This document shows positions 26,335 to 38,031 of a stretch of DNA of 64,000 nt, piece by piece. The number at the start of each line of letters is the position of its first letter. Positions within the stretch are counted from its first letter, which is position 1. The DNA is from Elysia crispata. Its lineage: Eukaryota > Mollusca > Gastropoda > Plakobranchidae. Where the stretch lies: positions 451,001-515,000 of the forward strand of contig JAWDGP010006494.1 in assembly GCA_033675545.1 (NCBI GenBank). Direction: 5' to 3'. The notes under the pieces were generated by a model. That model saw nothing but the letters and a program-made list of their open reading frames with translations, was not told where the DNA came from and did no database searches. The position numbers and the translations under genes are program-made.

Positions 26335-26656
26335 AAGAAGAAATGGTTAAGAAACAAAAATGTTGAGGCAGCAAGTTATTTGTTGGGTTACTATAGGAGA
26401 TATATAGCGCTTAACTCATAATACTCAGGGGCTGTAGGCCCTGTCCACAGGGGGTTTTTAGCTTGCCTAAAACAAGTACATTACAAGTGAGTTAAAAGAA
26501 GAAATGGTTAAGAAACAAAAATGTTGAGGCAGCAAGTTATTTGTTGGGTTACTATAGGAGATATATAGCGCTTAACTCATAATACTCAGGGGCTGTAGGC
26601 CCTGTCCACAGGGGGTTTTTAGCTTGCCTAAAACAAGTACATTACAAGTGAGTTAA
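26335..26656. repeat. Perfect 161-bp tandem duplication
   Basis: 26335-26495 and 26496-26656 are identical as read. The unit includes ATATATAGCGCTTAACTC and GGGCTGTAGGCCCTGTCCAC. Identity implies a recent origin or an assembly artefact. Confidence 0.93.
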
Positions 26657-28135
26657 AGGTTAGCAAAAGTAGCTTCAAATATCTCACAATTTCATATGCT
26701 TTATATCTATAAAAATGGCACACTTTCACTTACACATTGGTGATAAAATAAATTTTTTGTCTATGATTTAAATTGAGCATTTTTTTTTACACTATAACTT
26801 CAGAGCTGTAAAAGTATCAGATCTTCTCTTCTTTAAACATTGATATGTCTAAATGATCAATATTTGAACCAGATATTGAGATAGTAAATTAGAGCCCAAT
26901 CAAATTCCATCGACAAAAATTAGTATAAAAAAAAATAAATAAAATCCATACTTTCCCATCCAAACTGAGCACCAAATACTACTGACCCACCTCCACTGCC
27001 TGCAAGTATACCACATATATACAGATGACAAATGTCAGTGTGGCATAGGCTCCAATCTCTGGGGAACATATTACAGTCATAGCTGATTTTCAGTCTCTGA
27101 GGATAGAGACATCGCCAATTAGATTTCAGCCTGCAGCAGGAGCACGATAAAAGACAACTGCTGACAGATCCATCTACTTTATAAGAAATGAAAACGTAGA
27201 TTTTTACAAGAGTTGCCATATCTGCTTCAGTTGTTTCCATAAGCAATATTCTAAAAATGCATATGGATCACTGGCAGTTATACCTCAAGGACAATCAAGA
27301 ATAAACTTTGTGATTTTTTTAGGACAACATGAGATAAAGTTGCAGGAGGTAAGGCCAGTTTTTAACCGGTTTTATAGCATTGTTCTCTGCAAGGACATGA
27401 GTTGTTTTAAACCTGGCAAAGGTAAAGAGAGGCATAGGTGATTTGAGTCCAGCTCAGGGGTACAATTGAATTCAAAGAGTCTGTTGAACGTCCTTGGTAC
27501 AGCAAGCAGCATTTGTTCACACTCACTTCCATACTGCTCATGACGTTCAATGAAAATTAAAGTCTTTCATCCAACGAAAGCAAATTAATTTTTCAAATAT
27601 ATAATAGATGTGGAGCGAATAAAAACCAATTATGTTAATTTTGAAAAACATTTCTTAGCATAAATATACAGGATGCTTTTACCTATGCAAAATGAATTAA
27701 AAAAAAAAAGCTATCTTTGTGTCAAAAACAGAATTTTTTAGTGTCTGTTAAATATTTGCTGTTAAGGAAATGAACAAAATGTTGGCTTAAAATGTCTCAC
27801 TAGTGACAAATATTTAGATAATTATGGAATCATTTGGAAAACCAACAGTTTTCTTTTGGAATGGACTTAAACATATTGCATTAACACAATTCGAAATAAA
27901 CCTTTGCAGCTGGAAGCTCTATAAACAGAAGTTCAATAGGAAATGTTTAAACACAACACTGTGTGGCGATCCTGAAACCAAGCATCTTGAACCTTTGCAG
28001 TTGCAGAAGTTTGAGAATTTTTTTTTTTAAAGGTTGCCGAAAATGAAAACAGAAGGTTAAAATTCCTTCATTCTGAGGGATTTCCTTATCAAAAGAGAAG
28101 AGTCCATGGCTTTGTACATGTGAACAAGAAGGTCA
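26657..28135. other. Downstream flank or 3' UTR of sdk
   Basis: AT-rich with no supported coding sequence. Adjacent to the sdk stop codon on the minus strand, so part of it is likely 3' UTR. Confidence 0.5.
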
Positions 28136-28603
28136 TCATACAAAAGATGAGAATCCTGCTAGAGGTGTCCTTGCACCTGCCACATTATTCACCACAATAT
28201 TACCATTATTAAGGCTAAAGGCATAGTGGCTACTTTCAGCCTCACTATCTGTGTATGTGTAAGCATTGTTTGTCTTCTGAAACCGCCAGGATGGCCCAGC
28301 AGTGGCCCCTCCTTCTGCACCATCACCCAAATCAGCTGTAGGTGTAGGGTTGCTGCTGCTACTGTTGCTGTGGCCACCATTGATAGCACCAACCCTAGAC
28401 CTAGCACTACGAGTGCTTCTGTTGGGGTGAGATTGGTGCTGTTGAAGTTGATGCTGGGGGTATCTGTGGTTGCTGTGATAGTGGCTGCTGCTGTTGCTCA
28501 TTGTTGCACGACTGAAGTGACTGCTGAATGCTGGAGGAGGAGGGGAGCTTGGCACAGGTGCTTTTGCAATTGAGTTGTCACTGCTGTCATCGCTGTCGCT
28601 TGT
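28136..28603 (-). CDS. sdk: sdk terminal exon: tail end with PDZ ligand GFSSFV
   Basis: Acceptor TGTGTTTCAG|ACA, phase 0, and stop TGA at 28136-28138. Begins with TSDSDDSSDNS, has serine-, glutamine- and histidine-rich low-complexity sequence, and ends TPLAGFSSFV. The last residues are a class I PDZ ligand that in vertebrate Sidekicks binds MAGI-family scaffolds. The 3' UTR extends to lower coordinates. I cannot fix its end, since several AATAAA-like signals occur on this strand down to about 22.1 kb. Confidence 0.97.
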   Translation of the reverse strand, partial: TSDSDDSSDNSIAKAPVPSSPPPPAFSSHFSRATMSNSSSHYHSNHRYPQHQLQQHQSHPNRSTRSARSRVGAINGGHSNSSSSNPTPTADLGDGAEGGATAGPSWRFQKTNNAYTYTDSEAESSHYAFSLNNGNIVVNNVAGARTPLAGFSSFV

Positions 28604-30819
28604 CTGAAACACAAATGAAACAGTTGTCATAATGACTATACCACAAATCTTAAGCTAATTTATTTCTTCGAAAGTATCTGCTATTTCTTTACAAACATGA
28701 GAATAAATGATATTCATTAAAAAGTGTAATTATCATCCCATAAGTGTGAATGTTTGGCAAAATATCTGCTTTATTGGCATACATATGCTTTTTGCTCCAT
28801 TAAAAGTGAGTATAACATGCAATGAAATAAAGGATATTAATATAATATACAATAAATAATGCTCTTTAGCCCTCCAAAAGTGAAGGTTTTGAAGGTGCAA
28901 TTTCAAGATCTTGATTTTCAAATGTTAATTAGTGTATATTTCTTGCAAAATTTAAAAATGCAACACTACAGCACATACATAATTATATTCAATATGATTC
29001 ATTTTATTTGCTGCACAGAAAAAAAATACTGCATTTTAAGAAAATTCTTTACAATGATGTCACAATCATATGTTAAACAAAAATTCATTTTGCTTGCGAC
29101 CTGACTATGATGATATCTGTAATTTTTTCAAAAGCCAACTTTGTCATATAATATATAGGCTACAATAGGTCTAAGCTTCTAACAACCTCAGTTACAGTTG
29201 AAGTTTGTTTACAATTAGAATCTGGAAAAAAATAATTTTTAGACCCTTGCTTCATCTTTACTCTAATAAGGTGGGAGCGTCAGAAAGTTTTGGCTACCGC
29301 TGTCTGTAATAAAACTGCATGTACAGCTCCCTGACAATTTAACATGTTAAGGGATGTATGGGGAGAAAAACATTTCTTGGGAAACTTTGCTTGTGTGTGA
29401 TTGTCAGAGGTGAAAAAGGACAAAATTGGGAGGAATTGGAGCTTCATAGAGACTGTGTGGTCTAAACACTGGTCATGCAGGCTACTATTACATAGACAAC
29501 ACTAAAACTGAATCTTTTCTTATTTTCTTCAGAGCTTGAATTCTTTCTCTCAAAGTATGTCTATCTTTTTCCTTGTATTTCCTTGTAACTAATTCTCATC
29601 CCTTTGACTAAATAAACCTCTAGAACTGGAAGTGTCATGTTGCTTTGGAGCATATATTTACTTTACATGTAGTCCCCACATATCATCCTTACTACTTGAT
29701 ATATACATACAAACCCCTTGATCAATTACGAAATCTTTCTATCAAATAAAGTTTTTATTATTACAGGAACTTTTAAGAAGAGAGATGAAAACTAAAATGT
29801 GCTGAAACTTACATCATCTGAAGAAGAATCCGCCAGATTTGATGGTTTCTCAGATAAAACTGAGCTGTTGTCTTCTGAAAGGGGAGGCTTTATAGCCGCT
29901 GCTGCTGCAGCTCCCGCAATGGGTGGTGGAATATCTTCAGAATAGGTCACACTTGCAGGGCTTGGCCTTGGAGGAGACCTGCATCAAAATGGTGAAAACC
30001 TTTATTCGTAAAATTTACAGTCTAACCAGACTATTTAACTTTTCACTATTTCCCTAACAGACATATGGAGCTCATTTCAGTCCCATTGCCCATCTAACAG
30101 GTTTAAAATGTATTCCATGCCAAGGGCATTTGTCAACCACCTAGTTTGCTCAAAAGTTACGTCATTTGTCAGGAAGAGAAATCATTGAGTGCACTTTCTT
30201 AAACCAAGCCTTCTACTTCAAAGTTCACACAATTTTTCAATTTTAACTTTCTACAATAAAATATCTTGTAAAGTAATAAACCAAGAAGCATCAATCAACA
30301 AACATGCCTCAGTCCTCATAACAATAAACCTTTTGAATATTTTTAACTGATTCTACCTGGCATAGATGTTGCTATGTGTTTTGCCATTCCTGGCCAAACT
30401 TCTTCTGGACTGCCTCATCTCCAGTGAGGGAAAACCTCCTTCAAAGGGAAAGCCTCCATGCTCGGGCTCTGGTGTGGACATTACAGTTGTGGCTGTTGTA
30501 GAGCGTTTAAGTTCTTCTGCACACAAACAAAATAAAGAAAATGTAATGAAAATCATCAGAAAGTATATAAGTAACTCATGCATTTAGTGGTTTACGTGAC
30601 AGTAATATATTAAGTAATTCAAATATGGTATTGGGCTTCCTTTTGAAGAATAAAAAGAATAAACTGTTACCTGTCTCCTTCGAATAAAAAGAAGAAACTG
30701 TTACTTGTCTTTCCACCTCATCAAATCATTCTGAGGCCTTGATATTAAACACACAAGAGACAGAGATAGTGAGAGAAAGAGAAAGAGAGAGAGAGAGAGA
30801 GAAAGAGAGAGAAAGAGAA

Positions 30820-30884
<65 letters not shown>

Positions 30885-33800
30885 GAGGAGAGAGAGAAAA
30901 GAGAGACAACATGCCCAAATCCATTGTTTGGCAATATACATATATAGGCTAATAAAATAAAACCACTTTCTAGTGAAATTCCCTTAGCAAAACAAAGTTT
31001 TATATTTCTAAAGTCTTCCCACAAATCTTATCCGAAGAACTTACTGCCTTTGTTTCTACGTTTTTCTACGTAGCAAAGAAGAGTTATTATAAGGAGGATG
31101 AGGATGACACCTGTAAGAGCAACAATCACCAAGAACCACCACTCTGTGTGAAAGGCTTTTGCTTTCTTGCTCACAACTGAAACATCAAAAATTTGTATAA
31201 CGTCAACTAGTGTGTTGTGGAAAATATCTGACCAATATCAAGCCTAATTTAGGTTTCATGTCTTTTAAACTTTTGACATGCGATTGCCTATTAACTTTGA
31301 ACATGCAAAAAAAATGACACAATAATTTAAATTAATACTTTACTACAAGATAGACTATTTCACTGATGTCAAGATAAGTTTATCTGGACATTATGGACTA
31401 AAATTTCAGCAATGTATGGCATACCTTAAATATTCTTTGATGCATAAGATTTGTACATAACTCTACTGCCTACCTTTATCTGGAAAAAGTAAGCCAGAGA
31501 ATTATTTTTCTTTTTTCATTCCAGTTGACAAAATAAACACATTAATGAGGAAAAATGTTACATCAAGCTTTGATTCCAATTTATCCTACTAAACCCACGT
31601 GAAGCTGGTGTTTTGTACACATTTGAGGCTGGACTTGGGGGACTGATGCCGTGAGCATTGACTGCCCTCACTCTGAACTGATATTCTGTGCTTGGCTTCA
31701 GGTCATTTAAGTTAATGCGAACCTCTGGCTGCTGACTGCTGACTTCCAGGATAGGAATCCACTTATCTGATCCATCTGATGGATGAGTTGAATAAATATA
31801 CAATGCAGATTGTAGAGGAGTTGGATTAGCTAAAAAGGTTTTTAGTACAAGGCATCCATTACACCTTAAGACATGGAAACGATCTAAAACATAATAGTCT
31901 GAAGACATCTTTAACAACATCCAAGTTTAATTTACATCTGGGCAAAATTAGGAATGCTTCAAAACAATCTAAAAGAGAATATGAGATAGTTCTTCCTGTT
32001 TCTATTCCATCTTTGACTGATAATGTTAACTTAAAAATTCCTTCAAAAGTTGAGTATGAATAAAAATCATCAATTGTAAATTTAATACATATTTTGAAAG
32101 AGCAGAAATTTGTGCACAACTTTGTTTAACTAAATATTTTAGAATGCGAATTTCAATTCTTTTCCATGTAGACCTCATATCCTCTATAACCTGTAACTCA
32201 AATTAGGCAAATGTGAGTTAAGCTAGATTTTCCCAGACAAGGTGACAGTTTCATTTGACATCAGAACACTTTACACAAAATGAATATTCTTAATGAACAT
32301 CATTTGAGTATCTTACCATCTCTCTTTCTTCGAGTCCGAACCTCCCGAAAACTCACATGGTAAGCATAGATGGGAGAGTTACCCTCACCTTTGTTTAACC
32401 AAGTCAAAATGAGATATTTCTGCTGCCTATCTAATGTAGGTTGAAGAGGAGCCTCAGGGGAACCTGGTACAAAGACGGATTGAAGTCATAAGATAATTTA
32501 CAAGGAAAAGTGTAAGGATGAAGCCATAAATTAGCACAATCGCAAAGGGAAGGCTTAATTCTTTATAGAAGTCAATGGAATATTGTTCTGCAAAAAAAAA
32601 CAGGCATTAAATTGGTTTCAAAGAAAACAACTAAAAAAAAATTTAGCTCAGACAATCATCAAACAATCTTTTGGGGTGGATGGAGTCCAAAGAGAATACA
32701 AAACTGTGGAAGTATGTGAGACTCTAGCTACATAAACAACGGTGAAAGTAAAGAGTAATTTGCAAAATTTACTGATACTAATGCTTGATAACTCTACTTC
32801 TACTTACTTACTTACTGCCCTTTTTGCCGTGGGCAATTAGGGCAGCTTTTCTTGCTGTTTCTGTAACAATAGCATTTTTACAAGATAGAGTTGTTAGCCC
32901 TATGCTAAACCTACAAGTAGGGGGAGGGGGTGGATCGTATCTAGTCTGGCCTCTATCCTTTGACCTGTCTGGCTTGGGTGGCCCTACCAGGAGCACGAGG
33001 CTCTCGCCGGCATAGCTCTCAGGGTTATCAAGGCACGCAAGCTCGCTCACCTCGTCAAGGTAACGATCCGTGAGGAGAAGTTCTATGCCTAAATCATATG
33101 AAGAATAACTGTTCCATACATGTTTGTTATTTTGCCAGACCTCACCTTAGAAAAATGAATAGTGCAAAAGTTACCAGGTACTTTTCATTTGATCAAATGT
33201 TTGAATTTTTCCACTTTCAAAATAATGTATTAAAGAAGCTCTTTTTTCGCTTCTCACTATTGCTAAATGCACAAAATTAACGTTCCCTTATATGATTTTC
33301 AAAGTTTTCAATGGTAAGAGGGAAAATGTTTTTCAAATCGAAATTTATGACATGTAATTCATTGGGAACATATGCCAGACATATTGTCTGATCTGATTAA
33401 GGTGACAACCACTGACAGCCAGATTTTTCACTTGCCTTGTTGAGGGCCTGTTGTGACACAACATTCACAGTTGGAGCACTCAGATACATTCCCACGGCCA
33501 ATGCTGGTAAAGGCAGCCAATTGAAAGGTATAGAGCTGATTCTCCAGAAGGTTACTTACATAAAACCGATGTTCTTGGCCTGGGATCATGTTTGTTGAGG
33601 TCTCTGCTTTTTCTGTTGATAATAAACACATACAACAAAGGGTTTTGAAAAGAGAAAGATTTGAGAAAGAAGTTAAGAAGGGAAAGATTTGAGAAACAAG
33701 TTATGCTACAAAGTCAGATAGAACAAATGGAAACTATTCACATTTTATAGTGTCTCATCAACGACCATTAGAGATATTAAATCAATCAGTGTACTGACCA

Positions 33801-36800
33801 TTAACTGTAACAAAGGACTGGAGCTCATATTTAGTGATGTCACCATTGGGAAACTCAGGTGGATTCCACAACACAACCAGCTCTGTTCGAGTAATGTTGC
33901 GAAATCTGAGGTTGGTAGGTGGGCTTGGCACTGGGAAAACAAAAACAACAACAAAACCACCAGTAGAATTTTGACAGAAATTGCTTTTTCAGCCTTTTTG
34001 TGAACATTTTATAAACTGCATCAACAGTGCCCAAATAATTATCTTTAAAAAATTTATGATTGTTATTGATCTTTTATTCTTTTGCAGGGGTAAGGATCAC
34101 TTTCTTTAGTGGTATTACCTGCCTTTGGTTTTAATTCAAACACAGGCATCTTGATCAGAGGCAGAAAAAGAATACTGATTTCAAAGTGATATCTGATTTT
34201 AACATTTGACCCATAATCTGCACAGAAGAATGGTTAAGAGTATTTCACCCAATAGATGTTTTAGAGACCCTTGAACTTTTACTGCATGAAAGGCAGTTGA
34301 AAATCAACCAATAGTAGAAGAGGACTTCACATAGAGCTACATAAAAGCCTCTGCACACTACAGATAGAAAATATGAGATTGAAAAGTACTAGACAAGAAG
34401 CATTTGGCCTTGAGCAATCCAACTTTCTCAAAAAACAAGAAAGTCTATGATTCTATGTACACTTGATACAAAGATTATGACTGATTCCCCATAAAGACAT
34501 TTTATATTCAACTATCCAAGGAAAATCTCTAAAAAATAATAAGGCAGCATTACTCACAGTCTTCTGAGGTGCGTTGAGGCTTTGGTAAGGTTGGAGGGCC
34601 ATAGCCTGCGACGTTGAGCGCCTCAACTGTGACACAGTATAGTGTGTGGGGTGTAAGGTTTGACAATGTAAGTTTTTTCTCTGTCACAGAACGCTGCTTT
34701 ACATGAGTTACTACCTCCTCCAAACATGTTGTATTTGGAGATGGCCAAAACAGCACCTGGAGTGGCAACCAGAATAGCATTAAAGCACTGATTGCATTTG
34801 AAAGATAAAAAGTGACATGCTCTAAAAGTGAACTGACACAAATATATGTCACTGATGCTCAAGAAAAAAGATTGCAATCTACACGTAAATGGGTAATCTT
34901 TTTAACACTTTTACATGTTCTGAGACAAATCTCAATAGGTCTGATATTCAGAAAAACACTTTCAAGGGTGAAGAGAATGGGAAAATGCTTTGACTATGGC
35001 ACTGAAGGTTGTAAAACATTTCTGAAGAGGTAAAATTTTGAATGAATCAGTAAGATAATTATAAGAGAGACAGATAGCAGGAAGTTTTTCGAGACAAAAC
35101 TTCTCTTATTCCAAATGATTGGGCATAAAACTTTAAGGGGCGGAGCCTCCTTGTTTTCCCCCACCAGCCTGCTCAAATTGTTTTAGAATCTCTTGGGATT
35201 CAAACCTACATGATTGAGCTTCCAATCTGTGTATCTTTCCATTTCAGCCAATTTAGCAATCTTATTTCATGTTAAGCAGCTGCTCAATCATCTCTCTCTA
35301 TAACCACAGCACATTAACTTTGGTTATCACAGTAAACTTCGCTATGGAGGCCTTTTATTCTCCTGATGAGAATCTCAACCAACATTACTTTGATTTTGCA
35401 GCCAGATAACTATGCCTCCTTGGTCAGATGCTTTTAGTCACTGTGGGACTTTCGATTGAAAACTAGTTAAACTATGATATTTTGATGAAAGACCCTAAAC
35501 GAGGTCTTTGTTTCTTTTTCTCAATTCACACAATTAGTAAAAGATTTGCTGAAACCTCTTAGTAAGAAACCTAGCTGTCAAAGTCTAGAACTTTGGCTTA
35601 CACTAAAGTTCTCCAGCCCTGTTCCTTTCCCTGGCCTATTTTGTTACTACGGAATCACCATATACCTACCTTTTTTTTAAAAATTTTCAGAAGAAATGTA
35701 AAGCCTGACCGTTCGAAAGGGTCATGATAAAGATAGAATTCTATAATGAAATGGTTAGGAGAAAATGGATTAAATAATATTAAATTATATACAAAATTAT
35801 TTGATTTTTGCAAGAAAAAAATGAAAACGACTTTATTTTGATGAAAAGATTAACGACTTTTAACCTGAAGCCAAGACCCCAACTCTAAATGGCTTAAATC
35901 TGGATAAGAGTTTGGGGTAGAGTGCTTGTAAACAGTGATTTAACAGTCACAACAGTACAGGCTCATTCGCAACAGTCCTGACTGTAAGTCTAAGATGAGG
36001 AAATTGGATCTATAGAACTTAGCACGTAGGTTTCTATCAAAGCCTTCACTGCAGAGCAGTAAGAGATATCCATTTAAGCAAATACCACCACCTACTGAGT
36101 TCTTCCCCACACTATAAGCCAAATAAGTGCCATGTTTGTAGGGGATGTTTGTGTTTCAGTAGCAAAAAAAACTACAACTCTCAATAATGATGACTCAGTG
36201 TTCATTTTTTTGGACATTATCTGTCACTTTTCTTACAACTGTTGATTTCACCAACAACCTGAATTGCCTTCTTTGGCTGCGAATATTACTGAATTAGCTT
36301 TGGCAGAGACAAGTTTTTGATATACTCTGACGTACCATTGGGGATTTTGCCCTTAACATAGTTATTTTTCTATATATGTAGTTAGTCTGCCCTGGCATAA
36401 TGTGCATAAAAGATCTTCCTTCATTTCTCAGCCCATACTATTCACTTAGAGGATAGGAAATCATACACTGTGGAAGCTGATTTTCAACAATGCTGAAGTT
36501 AGATGTAGGACAGTATCCCTTGTACCTACTGGTCCATCTAGTTGTTGAGGCTGATAGTCTGCTTTCTGGATCCTCTTTGCACCCTTGACACATCACATCC
36601 TATCAATAATCTTTTTTCTCTTTACTTATTGCGTCAACTACAAATTGCTGATAGTTCATAAAAAATGATTGATTTGTTACTTGAAAATCTTGTCTAACCC
36701 TACTCAATAAACTTGTCTTCAAGAAGTTTGTATATCATTTTCAACTCATGTCTAGGCTGTAACATTGTAGTGGCATCATAGCTATCAACAAATTTCTTAA

Positions 36801-37912
36801 TCTCTATTGTCCTTACGTTTTAAACATGTATAAGGTTTTATAGGGAGATGCGGATGTGAAAAGAATCAACAAACTGCACCTTGTAGCCAATGATATCGCC
36901 ATTAGTTGTGTCTTTTGGTGGAGCTGACCATGACACTTGCAATTCACTTGAGCTTTTGTTTGTCACTTTGAAATCTTGGGGTGAACTAAATGGGGCTTGG
37001 TGAAAAAAAATAAATATGTCAATTAGGACTAGAGTTCATTTAATAAAGAATTCATTTACAGCATGTTATATGATCACTTCAAGATTTTCAGTGTTTTATG
37101 TTCAATTGTTGAAAGCAAGAATTATAACAAAAAAATTGCTCTCTGGCCGATTAATTCTAAAGTCAATTACTATGACCTATGAAATGTAAAAAATTTTATA
37201 TTCTACCATATCATTACAGGCACAGAGAAGTGTCTGTTCAGTTACAATAAGATTTGAAGAATGGCTTCAGAATAAAGGATAGAATTCAGAATTTTTCATA
37301 ATTAAGAACCAGGTAAAACTTATATTTCTCCAATTAATTTTAAATTCATTTACTATGATCTATGAAACATAAAACTTTTTCATATTTTACAAAATTACTA
37401 CCGACAATAAAAAATGCCTAGCTTCAGTAATAGTAAGATTTGAAGAATGGTTACAGCTTTAAGAAAAAAATATGGAATTCAGAATTTTTCAACATGAAGA
37501 TCCATGTAAGACTTATATGTCTACAAGACCATTACAAGCACTAACAGTAAGAATGAATTATATAACATTAAAAGCCTTATGCAAAAAAAAAAAAAATAAA
37601 AGGATGTGAATAAGTATTCCACCAAGCTTTAAGATGCAAAGATGTGTAGGAAAAAATGTGGAACATTACATTGGAAATCTTTAAGGATAACATTTCAACA
37701 TTTAAACAATCATGCTTTTTTCAAAATAATCTAGATATGTGCAAACATTCCTGCAAAAAAAGGCAACTTCCTAGTAATAGTAATGATAGCAGTAGAAGTG
37801 ACAGCAGTAATAGTAGCAATAGTGTTATAAGTAGTAATAGAAACACTAGAAAAAACAGTTCCAGCAGTAGTAGGAGAGTAGTAGCAGCAGCAGCAGTAGC
37901 AGTAGCAGTAGC

Positions 37913-37978
<66 letters not shown>

Positions 37979-37987
37979 TACAGTAAT

Positions 37988-38031
<44 letters not shown>

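Noticed and set aside
28226-28573. 115-residue plus-strand frame opposite the last sdk exon
   Set aside because: It is a shadow of the sdk reading frame on the other strand.
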